From positions 53,772,322 through 53,836,321 of the forward strand of contig OX392528.1 in assembly GCA_947623455.1 (NCBI GenBank): 64,000 bases of DNA, read 5' to 3'. Positions 1-11,600 of this stretch are shown here, in pieces. The position numbers and the translations under genes are program-made. Under the pieces are notes generated by a model. The model was not told where the DNA came from, made no database searches, and saw only the letters and a list, made by a program, of their open reading frames with translations. This DNA comes from Mimachlamys varia (Eukaryota > Mollusca > Bivalvia > Pectinida > Pectinidae). Positions within the stretch are counted from its first letter, which is position 1. Each line of letters starts with the position of its first letter.

Positions 1-1804
1 TTTGTGTTTAACGAGAAATGTCTGCGTGACATAAATGCTCCCGCCGCCATATGAAATAAGTTCTTCATGCTTATTGTGTATGCGAAGTTAAATGACAATC
101 CGATCAGCAGTTATTTAAATAAGCTGGTTACATTACCATTGGACGGGACGGGACAGGACGGACATGGGTAACACTATATGCCGCCCCCATTTCATGGCGG
201 GGGCATAAAAAATAAAATATTTTGATCGGACGGAAGGTATATAGCAAAATAGTTGTCAAAAAATCAAAATAATGTTTTAATTGTAAAAATCTATTCAATA
301 CTATTAAATTGAATAATACATGAATGTATCTCAATATCTGTCATATACATTGGTCTGAATTCCGAATACTGCCATATAAATAATTTTATATTATATTATA
401 TAATATTATATAGAGATTCTACTTTGTGTTTGATAATACTCTCTACATACCCTAATACTAAATGTATTCTTTTTACAAGCTTTCACGTTGCAATAAAAAC
501 TACATTAAGATTATATAACCCATTTATCATTTTAAAATGCTTCAAATATTCTAGAAGAGAAACAGTCCTCAATCATATTACCACCCTTAATTTGTACTGA
601 CTTTCAGCTACATATCGTTCAATTGTTACAAGTTATCAAAATGCATGTACATACATAAATCACAAGTGTAATTTCATATTGCAAGAAATTGACAGAGAAA
701 ATATTCTAGAGAGACTGGAAAACCCTGTTTATCTCCCTTTAAAAAAATTGTGAATAATTAAACAACAAAATGGACGGCATATTATTCATACAAGACAGAA
801 GACAAACCCTGTTTCTACTACACTATTTCAAAGTAGTCTTTGACTTGAAAATGGGACAAAGCTTAAATAAAGAGACTAAATTATTTATCACAAAAGTTTG
901 AAATACTGATTATTAAAAAATTAATATTGAAAATGAAGCTTGTTTATGTTATGTCTATCACACTTTTATGAACATAAATAGTCCAACTGATCAACCTGGT
1001 CTCTCCTTAAATCAAAGTTTACTGAAGGTACTAGCATTTTTAAAAGAGACAGCATAGCCAATTGGTTCATATCTGGTAATAAATTGACTAAGATTATAAA
1101 ACCCTGTATGCTATTAAAAACTTTTCAACAGATCATAACTTCCAAATGCGTCTTCAACTTGGACGAATAAGGGGGAACAAACAAAAAATAGTCTGAAAAA
1201 GGATCTCGGCCGAATAATGTGGTCTATGATTTGACAAATCTGACTTGAACACTTTTACAATTATCCACCGGTAATTTAAAGTCACATCACAAATACTGTA
1301 TTTTTTATATCAATTTAAAATATGCAGTTGTCTTAGAATTATATGATTTTTAAATTTCCAAATGAATGAGATTTCAATATGTAGATTGACTTCATATAAC
1401 CCAGTTTTATGTGATTATAGAATTTAATTCTATTTTTTGTATCATTGATGTCAAAAAGATTACTAGTATCTACTTATTAGGATAAATGTTATTCGATGTA
1501 CAGGTTTTGAAACATTTTTACACAATTTTTGTATAAGCATGCATCTAGTGACTAGCTAGGACAAAAGTACATTAGACAATCACTTTGAATGTGATATAAA
1601 TGAAACCTTAAGATAATTGTAAAATTAATATGAAATATATACAAAACAAATTTTTGTTTCAATAATTGCAAAAAAAAAAAATCATTTTTAAATAAAAAAG
1701 CAGAGAAAAAAAATTAAAATAATGCAAAATTAATTATATTTCCTGAAAAAACATAAATATTAAAATTATAATCAAAGATGAAAAAAATGTAGATATACAA
1801 TATA
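1..1804. other. intergenic, no gene seen
   Basis: AT-rich sequence with one dispersed repeat at 10-215 and A/T homopolymer runs around 1660-1715. No frame with splice support or codon bias on either strand. Confidence 0.6.
10..215. repeat. dispersed repeat, copy 1
   Basis: Shares its whole length with 22518-22725: GAAATGTCTG..GACATAAATGCTC, CTTCATGCTTATT, GTATGCGAAGTT, GACAATC.GATCAG, and a closing GGCGGGGGCATAAAA. No coding signal. Confidence 0.75.
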
Positions 1805-2030
1805 TTGCAACAGCCAAATGATATGGGACGGACAAACAAAATTAATGTGACATTATATTAACATTTATAATGATTTGGGACGGACAAACGAAATAAAAGT
1901 GACAATAAAATTTATAATGATATGGGACACACAGACAAAATTGGGATGGACAAACGAAATAGAAGTGACAAAATTTATAATGATATGGGACGGACAGACA
2001 AAATTGAAGCGACCATAAATCAGTTATTAC
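1805..2030. repeat. tandem repeat of about 55 bp, four copies
   Basis: Units of the form AATGATATGGGACGGACA with AAACGAAAT and AGTGACA..TTTAT segments, diverged from each other. Intergenic, downstream of SPATA7. Confidence 0.7.
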
Positions 2031-2282
2031 ACCTCATAATGTCGTTGGCAGGATCTGCACAAAAATAAACCCTCATTATACATATTGATTATAAAACAGC
2101 ATGAAATAGCAAAAATATGTATTTATAATGATGTGAAATAAATTTATATATAACATGTCTCTGTGCTGTACAATACACTCTTTCTCTGTCAGCAGTACCA
2201 CATGTTTCTAAAACATCTTTATAAACTCTACATATATATTCTCATGAATATCTTTAATACTTGTCTTAATAATATATTGTCC

Positions 2283-2659
2283 CATCCTCGACACTCCAGG
2301 GGTTGCACTCACTAACACTCTCTACACCCCTGGAATATGTCGTAATAAAATTGAAGGCTCACTGTACACCACTTTCAGGATGAGAATTGAAGAGATCTAG
2401 CTTGAGTAAGTTTGAACCATTTATGTACATCAAAAGAATCTCGCTGTCACATACCGGTAAAAATTGACAGACTGCAAGCTGGGTGTCACTCTGATGTAAT
2501 CTTCAAATGACAGGTATCATTGCAGCTTCGTTAGTAAATGGTTAGGTGTATTTACCGCAAATCAGGCAAAAAGTTATATCTCTGTTCCTTCAATTTTGCC
2601 CTGACATATTCCAGGGATAGACTGAGAAAGTGAATTTGATCCCTGGAGTGCCGAGGATG
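2283..2659. mobile_element. CATCCTCG MITE, copy 1 (377 bp)
   Basis: The left end CATCCTCGACACTCCAGGG is mirrored by CCCTGGAGTGCCGAGGATG on the right. An internal inverted pair around 'CACCCCTGGAATATGTC' and 'GACATATTCCAGGG' is also present. No coding capacity. Related copies are at 18803-19134, with fragments at 5775-5887 and 40024-40115. Confidence 0.75.
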
Positions 2660-4165
2660 ATACAGTTCGATACAATCAGACACATCACAACTACGACAAA
2701 CAAATCATCACATCTTATCACCAAAAGGCTTATAGACAACCATCCACCTTAATCTAAAAAAAATGTCTATTCATTACATTAACTAGTTCAATCTTTATTA
2801 TTATTGGAACAATGCGTTAAAAGTGTTTGTCTATATTTTCTTATTATTTCTAATAACTAATTTATAGCCCTGGTGACAGGGTGATATGATATTTTTTTAC
2901 GAATTTAATGTATATTTTTTTAGTGATATTTACCTAAACTTATCATTGCCTCAGGTATATAAACCTTCATATCACCCTTCCACTAGGTCCATAACTGTTA
3001 AATGCTAAAGTGCTATAAGTAAATTCCAATGAAAAGTCTGTTTCCCTTGTTGATAGAATATAAATGGAAGGAAAATTAAAAACAATGGATTTTTTTCAGA
3101 ATTACCTGTAATTCGAGGGATTTGGGATTAACAATGTATTATTTCCCAGCAAAATCCTACTAAAGCTAGATAAAACCAGAAATTTGGAGGAGCAACTAGA
3201 CAGTAACAATTATACAATGATCACTCTTTCTTTTATGTCTAATGCACACTTCAGCTAAAGTGTATCATATTTCCATCTCTACCATCAAGCAGCGATCAAT
3301 TTACAATTTGTTTCCATGGGTCCTTTTTGGAAATATTTCTAAAAACTATGGGTCCCATAATGTTAGATTTAAGGATTTCCAGAAATTCTACGAGTCCTTT
3401 CATAATTTTATGAGTACTGGACTTGTAGATTGATCACTGCCATGTATCCCTTTCCCTTAAAATGTTAAGCCAAGAAATATTTAATATTTAATATAAATGC
3501 AGTTTATCTGAACATGTGTCACTGCATGGAGCTTGGGAATTATTTGTTTCTAGAGCATATTGTCTTCAAACAACCCTAAGGCGTTATAAGATATTAACAA
3601 AACAAAAAAGAAATAAAAATATCCCAGTTCAGGAGTTCCAACTAACAATATTTACTCATTTTTATATTATGAAATTTTACTGAAGAGTTCTCCATGAATT
3701 TGTCACTCCTAAATTTCACTATCCTTCATGATACCAACAGCCCGCAATCAGCATCATTGTACAAAGACATATATTTAATATTGATAAGGAAAATTATGAA
3801 GAACAGTTATCACATTTAAGACACTTTTAAAGTTTGATTCATGAACAAGTGAGCAAATGTGAGTTTTTTTATGCATTAACATTTAAGCAAGCAATGCATC
3901 AACACGCCAACAAATAAGGGATATAACATGGATGAAAAACATACAAATTACACAACAAATAAACTTAATAATGTTCTTTGCATTGCAACATGGAAGAAGT
4001 ATGTATATGTGCTATTCAAATTTTGTTCAAACAAATATTTTTAACATCATCTTTAATATTGCAAACTGAAAATTATCAATTGTTTGATCTTGATAAAATC
4101 CCCATTTATTAAATCATTACTTTTTCAATGTGTTTTATATCACAAGATCTTAATATTTTGTATAA
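2660..4165. other. intergenic, one small TIR repeat only
   Basis: Apart from 3291-3438, AT-rich with no coding signal. The 63-codon frame at 3242-3433 is made of that repeat. Confidence 0.6.
3291..3438. mobile_element. small TIR repeat, GCAGTGATCAATCT type, copy 1
   Basis: Ends are inverted versions of CAGTGATCAATCTACAA, and the interior holds CCATGGGTCC and GGGTCCCATAATGTTA. Related copies are at 33309-33470 and 34318-34434. Confidence 0.5.
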
Positions 4166-4171
4166 TTTATT
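4166..4171 (-). terminator. candidate SPATA7 polyadenylation signal
   Basis: AATAAA on the minus strand about 510 nt after the SPATA7 stop, the nearest canonical hexamer I found downstream of it. It is only a six-base match in AT-rich DNA, so it is a candidate rather than a demonstrated site. Confidence 0.4.
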
Positions 4172-4678
4172 GCTATTCACAATAACATATATACAGGATC
4201 AAGGTTTAATTAGACCTCAAATCTCTGAAGATTTATGTGCTTCGGAAATATCAAGTTACTGGGAAATTGGTAATTTTTGAGGGGTTTGCATTTTCTTGAA
4301 TTTTTGGGGTAATCTCTATATCTACAAAATCATAGGTCCACAAAGTAATTAAAAGTTTCACATATAACAGCAATTCTCTATATAAGTGGGAGCTTATACT
4401 TCAAAGATTCCTGTACCTACAAAATACTCCTTTGATGGAAAACCACATATTTTGGGCTCCACCAAAATATCTGATTCTACAGTAACTTGAACACTGGAAT
4501 ACATATATTTCACAACACCTATTTACCCCTGTTGAGACAAATTTAAACCCTCCACTTCAAAGGTTCGAATGGTTAATTTTCAAATTTCAGAGGTATCAAG
4601 TTAGACATTCTAAATACTCCTTGTTGGGGTTGCAAAGCAATTAAAGTATGCCGTAACGTGTATTTTACTCGTAACTTT

Positions 4679-5671
4679 TTAAAAGTCATCATCTGATGTT
4701 CTATGAGTGGCTGTTCCCAGCTGGTCTTCAGGTTCGCTTTCCTCAAACTCGTCCTCCCCGTACGCCCCCTCTGTCTCGCCCTCACTCAGTACCTGTGAAT
4801 GATCTTGAGTGAGAGTGTCGTCCGTCTCATCACCGCGCGAGGCCAGAGATCGGGGTTTGGGTGATGGCACACTGTCCTGATATTGGTCAACATCCTGTCT
4901 TGGTTGTGGGGACGCAGCCCTTAACCTTGTGTTTACCGAAACATGGTCGACCGGCTGGTCCTGAGACACCGCGGATACCCCGCTGCTGCGCCTCTGAGAC
5001 GCTGCGGATACCCCACTGCTGTGTCTCTGAGACACTGCTGACACCACACTACTCGGTTTACTCCGGGACCCTGCGGAGAGACGAGATCGGGATGCCTGAG
5101 AATGAACTGATGCTTTATCCAGTACATCCTCATTGGACGGAACAGACATGACATCAGCTGCCTTACTCCTGCTTCGTCTAGAAGCTGACGAGTGGACAGA
5201 CTCATTATCGGTATCTTTAGAGCCAACTTGTATCACTCTGCCTCTAGGCTGCGGTTGTATTATATCCTCAGCTTCCGGTACTACTGCCTCCTCCTCAGCC
5301 TCTTCAAAGTCTGCAACCCCTGCCTCCTCTCCTTCATCTATAGCCTCTTTGCGGGTCATTTCAAGTTGGTAGCTTTGCAGAGCCTGTGTGTTGGACATGT
5401 CATCTTTATCAATCTCGGAGTTGATGGTGCTAAACATGTCTCCGGATGCACTCTGCAGCCCATAGGTGTTCTGGGAATCCATGGTCGAGTTGAAGGTCCG
5501 TTCAAAAGGTTTTGAGATTCCAAGGCTGTTGTTGGTCCTCCCTGTATACCCGGTGGATTTCAGCCTGGAGGAGGTGTTCGGAGTCTCTGTATAAGAATTC
5601 AGATCTGAGTCAGGTTCATTTGGAATATCCAAGTCTCTCCTAATCTCATCCAGAACCCCTCTCATTTTGTA
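4679..5671 (-). CDS. SPATA7: SPATA7 terminal coding exon, Ser-rich acidic tail
   Basis: A 993-nt exon opening with YKMRGVLDEIRRDL, which continues the conserved helix of the family. After about 40 residues it becomes lineage-specific low complexity: Ser/Thr-rich, then a Glu-rich run (EEAEEEAVVPEAED), then Ser/Arg repeats including three near-copies of an SQRxSSGVSAxSQ unit, then a highly acidic end (GEDEFEESEPEDQ) finishing SDDDF and TAA. The open frames on the opposite strand here are shadows of this exon. Confidence 0.9.
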   Translation of the reverse strand, partial: YKMRGVLDEIRRDLDIPNEPDSDLNSYTETPNTSSRLKSTGYTGRTNNSLGISKPFERTFNSTMDSQNTYGLQSASGDMFSTINSEIDKDDMSNTQALQSYQLEMTRKEAIDEGEEAGVADFEEAEEEAVVPEAEDIIQPQPRGRVIQVGSKDTDNESVHSSASRRSRSKAADVMSVPSNEDVLDKASVHSQASRSRLSAGSRSKPSSVVSAVSQRHSSGVSAASQRRSSGVSAVSQDQPVDHVSVNTRLRAASPQPRQDVDQYQDSVPSPKPRSLASRGDETDDTLTQDHSQVLSEGETEGAYGEDEFEESEPEDQLGTATHRTSDDDF

Positions 5672-8600
5672 CTGTAAAGATAACAAAACAAAATGGTATA
5701 AATATTAAATATAGTAGTATGTATCAACAGGGATAGAAGCAATTTCACGAGATTATATTTTCATGTACATCAAAGGGTCGAACCAGTCTTCTTGCAGTCT
5801 TCAACAATAAGGTGGTGCACACAGAGCCTTCAGTTTTGCCATGACATATTCCAGGGGAGTAGAGAGCATAGGGGATTATTGAGGATGGACATCACACTGC
5901 TGTCTCAGTAGTGAGAAATGGGTGTTCTATGCTAGAGGAGAATCATTGACAATACATATGTAAGCTTCACTCTAAATCTATAAGACAAGAGGCCTAACGG
6001 GCCTTAAAGGTCATCTGACTATATATACTTTTAGTCAGTTATGATATTAACATATTTGACCCCTGTGTCAAGGTCATTCATTTTAACAAACTTGGTAGAC
6101 CTTCACCCCAGCATGCTACAGGCCAAATATCAGAACACTGGGCCCTAAGATTATTGAAATGTTTCTTGAAGAGTTTAACATAGTTAACTTCTTGGACTTT
6201 GAAAGTAGGTCAAGGTCACTCATTTGAACAAACTTGGAAGTCCTTTATCCCAACATGCTACAGGCCAAATATCAGTACCCTGGGCTTTTTGGTTATTGAA
6301 GAGAAGCTGCTTAAAAATTTTAACATATTTGATTCCTGGGACCTTTAAAGTGTGTCAAAGTGATTCATTTGAACAAACTTGGAAGCCTGTCATCCCAGCA
6401 TGCTACATGCAAAATATCAGTTCCCTTGGCTCTCAGTTATTGAGAAGAAGTTGCTGAATGATTTTTAATATATTTGACCCCTGTGACCTTGAAAATAGGT
6501 CAAAGTCAATCATTTTGACAAACTTGGAAACCCTTCCTCCCAGAATGCTACATGTATAATATTGAGAAGAAGTTGAAAGGGAAAGTTTTCGCACAGTGGA
6601 CTATGCAGAATGATGGATGGTGCACAATGGCTATAGGTCATTCTGACCCTTTGTTCATGTAATATTGAATTAATTAAACTCGTTTAATGATTTCAAATGA
6701 AATTGATAAACTGTTTTAATATATTAAATACTGCAAGGGCACATGTGTTAGATCCTCTATGCATAAAAAACACCCACAATACCTCATCCAGTTGTCCTTT
6801 CCGCTTCTCAATATGAGTTTGGAAAACTTGCTTCAATACCCTGGAGATAAAAAAAGTTCAATTATCATTCTAATCTAGCATCAAATTAAACTTAAGATAC
6901 AAATGTATACTCAAGAAAGTCCTTTTTCATCCATCAATTAGTATCCAAAGGCATGTATACCTGTACCTGTGATTTGAACAAGAGTAATCTCCCTTCCATA
7001 AATTTTGATACATTATTGTAACATAATTATAGGGTTTAATGTTAACAGCAAGAACCAAAGAAAATCAAGGTCTTTTGACCAATTATACAAGCCTATGTGC
7101 CTATGAATTAGATTGTGGAACTCTTTTGAAATAGGTAAAATATTTCACATGAAAATAACATGAGATAGAAAGCGCAAGGCTTGGTTTGTTTGTGTTTTAA
7201 GTCATATTAACAGCTATGGTTGCCGGCTTACAGCCAATACCTGGCAATAATGCCCCTAATAGGGCTTGATCATGTGCCCCAGAGGTGGAGGGCTAGTGAT
7301 ATCAGAATGTCAGACATCTTAACCATTTGGCAATCACTGTCAAGTGGTGGAGAGCTAGTGGAAGCAGAATGTCCGACACTTACGCCATTGTGAGAGGTCA
7401 CAGGTCAAAGTACTAGTCCTAGTGATGTCAGAGGACAAGGTTTTGGTCCTAGAAATGCCATAGGTCAAGGTACTGGTCCTAGTGATGTCAGAGGTCAAAG
7501 AACTGGTCCTAGTGATTTCAGAGGACAAGATACTGGTCCCAATGATGACAGAGGACAATGTACTGGTCCTAGTGATGTCAGAGGTCATGGTTCTGGTCCT
7601 AGCGATGTCAGAGGTCATGCTTCTGGTCCTAATGATGTCACAGGTCAAGGTACTGGTCTTAGTGATGTAAGGTAAAGGTACTGGTTCTATAATCTCACAG
7701 ATATACTGGTCCCAGTGATGCCAGAGGTTAAAGAACTGGTCCTAGTGATGTCAGAGGTCAAAGAACAGGTCCTAGTGATGTGACATGTCAGAGGACAAGG
7801 TACTGGTCCTAGTGATGTCAGAGGTCAACGTGCTGGTCCTAGTAATATCAGAGGTCAACATATTGGTCTAAGGGATGTCAGAGGTCAAACATTTGGTCTT
7901 AGTGATGTCAGAGGACAAGGTACTGGTCCTAATGATGTCAGAGGTCAATGTGCTAGTTCTAGTAATATCAGAGGTCAACGTACTTGTCTGAGGGATGTCA
8001 GAGGTCAAACATTTGATCCTTGTGATGTCAGAGGACAAGGTTTTGGTCCTAGAGATGCCATAGGTCATGGTACTGGTCCTAGTGATGTCAGAGGTCAAAG
8101 TACTGGTCCTAGTGATGCCAGAGGTCAAGTTACTGATCCTAGTGATGTCAGAGGTCAAAGTACTGGCCTAGTGATGTCAGAGGTCAAAGTACTGATCCTA
8201 CTGATGTCAGAGGACATAGTACTGGTTTTATTGATGTCAGAGGTCAAATTAGTGCTCTTAGTGTTGTCAGAGGTCAAGGTACTTGTCCTAGTTATGTCAG
8301 AGATCAACGTACTGGTCCTAGTGATGTCAAAGGTCAATGTACTGGTCCTAGTGTTGTCAAAGGTCAATGTACTTGTCCTAGTGAGGTCAGAGGACAAAAT
8401 ATTGGTCCTAGTGATGTCAGAGGACAAGACACTGGTCCTAGTGATGTCAGAGGTCAAAGTACTGGTCCTAGTGATGTCAGAGGTCAAAGAACAGGTCTTA
8501 GTGATGTCAGATGTCAAGGTGCTGGTCCTAGTGATGTTAGAGGACAAGGTTCTAGTCCTAGTGATGTCAGAGGACAAAATATTGGTCCTAGGGATGTCAG

Positions 8601-11600
8601 AAGACAAGATACTGACCCTAAGGGGTGTCAGAGATTTACTGGTCCTAGTTATGTCACAGGACACAATACCAGTCCTAATGATGTCAGGGATCAATGTATT
8701 GGTCCTTGTTATGTCAGAGGTCAAGGTATTGGTCCTTGTGATAGATGTCAGATGATAAGGTATATGTCATAGTGATATCAGAGGACTCAATACTGGACCT
8801 AGTGCTGCCTAGAGGTAGGGGGCTAGTGGTAGCAGAATGTTAGACACATTGGCCACCATGGCCCAAAGGTAGGGGTCAAGGTACTGGTCTTAATAATGTC
8901 AGAGGTAATGGTACTGCTCCTAGTGATGTCAGAGGCCAAGGTACTACTCTTAGCAATATCAGAGGTCAAGGTACTGGTCCTAGTGATGTCAGAAGTCAAC
9001 GTACTGGTCCTACTAATATCAGAGGTCAACGTACTGGTCTTAGGGATGTCAGAGGTCAAACATTTGGTCTTAGTGATGTCAGAGGACAAGGTACTGGTCC
9101 TTGTGATGTCAGAGGACAAGGTTTTGGTCCTAGAGATGCCATAGGTCATGGTACAAGTCCTAGTGATGCCAGATGTCATGGTACTGGTCCAATGATGTCA
9201 GAAGACAAGGTACTGGTCCTAGTGATGTCAGTGGTCATAGTACGGAACCTAGGGATGTCATAGGTCATGGTAATGGTCCTAGTGATGTCAGATATATACT
9301 GGTCCTAGTTATGTCAGAGGACACAAAACTGGTCCTTTTGTGTTCTGTAGAATACAATGCTCTTACCTATTGGTGAACACTCCCCTATTGAGGACATCGT
9401 CAGTCACCTCCTTCATGAACTCCACATACTGCAATTCCTCCTCTCTGTAAAGTGGTAAATCCATACTGTTATAGACCTTCCATTCCTTATAATAGCCAAA
9501 AACCACAGCTTCATCAACCCTCATTTAAATATCGAACCGTGTCGAAAGCAATTAATCATATGCAGTGATTTTGTTTACCCATTATTACAGCCGATATAAG
9601 ACTGTTTCCCCTAGTCAAATTGTTTGTTATTTTCTCAAATTTAAGCAAAATTCAAGAATATTTTCCCAATTTATCTAAAAATTTTACTATATTTTCCCAA
9701 TTCAATAAGGCACAGGTTGCTGTAAAATCAAGGTAGCAAAAACACTGATATGTACTTTTATAGACTTTTTCACACCTTCTCTTACTTACAGCAAGTATTT
9801 GTTGATAAACAGTTTTTTGTAACAGATGAATATTGCTGTAGTCTCCTACATAATGTTATTGTGTGCATTTTATTACACAGAAATTTGGCTTTTTTTTCCA
9901 TAAGAAGCTTTCTTCTGTGATATAATTGATATTATTTCCCTAAAATATTTTGATGACAATTAACATTAAAGTTAAGGATATATACTTGCAAACTTTTTAA
10001 ACTTTCCATGGGGGAGATTATGTGCAGTTGGGGTATTTACCAAAACTCTCATTATGTGCCCTCATGCATGCACAGTATTGAAACCATAAATGACACATGT
10101 ATGTACACCCAATGGAAACATAACAGTTTTAAAAGGCTTCTTTTGAGCTGTAATCTTTCAGGTGAATTTATCAAATATAGGAACAGTTAAGCAAATTAAC
10201 TGATTGAAAATGCTTAATTTTAGTGTCCAAAATCGAGAGTCTCCCTCCTATCAGAAAGGGTGGGCATTAGTATGAGATTCAGGGAATACATTCTTTGTAT
10301 GTTCCTCAATGGGGATTTTTCATCCAATATATGTACTGTAATTGTTTTCTATTAAAGCCAAGGCCTGATTTGGCCTTGGGGAGTATAATTTTGGATTGAT
10401 AAATCTCTGTATCGGCCTCAATGTTTTTTTCATGGATGTTAATAATTATATGTTCAACTTATTAAATTGCCACACATAGTATTTGGTAGTTCATGAACTA
10501 TTTAAACAAAAAAAATATCATTTTTAAATTCTGAGCTTTTTTTTTTCCTTTTGCCCTCACAGATCTTTAATCAGCCAATATGTCTGTAACATGGCTTTTA
10601 ATTTGTGCCAATTTGTAAATGCAATGTTCCCGAACCAGATCCAAATATGTTAATTCATATACAGTGATGTGCCAAAAGTCTTTCATTGTTTTTTATTTCG
10701 CTATATATTCTTTGTATTTCCAACTTTTTTTCAATGAATTTTCCTGACTTCGTTTATGGATGGATTGTGACAAATCTTTGTCATTTGGTATGGAAATATA
10801 AAAGGTTTCCCCTCATAATATTTATTAAATTTTCCTTTGTGTATTTATGGAGCTATACAGAATTGTCTACACTGCTAATTTCCATGTGACACCATTTCTC
10901 TATATAACGCTGTCAAAATTGCGTCCCTAAAATTGGATGTTATAAATAAATTATGATTTCTCAGGTCATACAAAACGGAAAATATAATGAGATGAAACAG
11001 GAAACCATTCTTTATGAGTACACAAAATTTCATTAAAATTGATCCATAAACAAAGTCAGGAAAACGCATTGAAAAAAGTTGGAAATACAAAGAATATATA
11101 GCAAAATAAAAAAAATTTAAAGACTTTTGGCACATCACTGTATGTTTGCTATATTCCTACTCTGAATTGTTATGTAATGCAGGTTGGTAAAATGTGTTAG
11201 ATTTTCAGTCCTTTTACTCTTTCTTTTTAAAGGATTTTTTGTTTTGTATTTACTATTAATACATGTATCATTGAATAGATATTTCGTAAACTTATACACT
11301 GAAAAGTATTTTTTGGTAATATAATATAGTTTTGAAGTGAGAAAATGATAATAACATTTGAGTAGGGATTATTTTTATCTGTCAATTTATTGCCTTTTTT
11401 TTTTATTTTAATGCAAGGCAGGTAATAATCAGAATAGGCCCTCCTTAATAAGAGTTGAAAAACGACATCATTTGGAAAAGAAAATTCAAGTTTATCTTTT
11501 CTTTTTAGGGAATGAATAATTGGTCCTTTTTTCAAAATTCCTTGCAAATCTACTGATATGAAATACCTATTTATCTGAAAATTCTGCAGAACAGCAAAAC

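Noticed and set aside
4861..5515. Plus-strand ORFs of 79-107 codons
   Set aside because: Antisense shadows of the Ser/Glu-rich SPATA7 terminal exon.
7385..9330. CRISPR-like array of 30-bp repeats
   Set aside because: Units are contiguous with no unique spacers, and the DNA is clearly animal.
7355..9376. Long repetitive ORFs on both strands (up to 194 codons)
   Set aside because: They are frames through a 30-bp minisatellite; openness follows from the unit length, and the array lies inside a SPATA7 intron.
10686..11138. Paired ORFs of 67 and 87 codons
   Set aside because: They are the two inverted repeats of a Tc1/mariner-type MITE.
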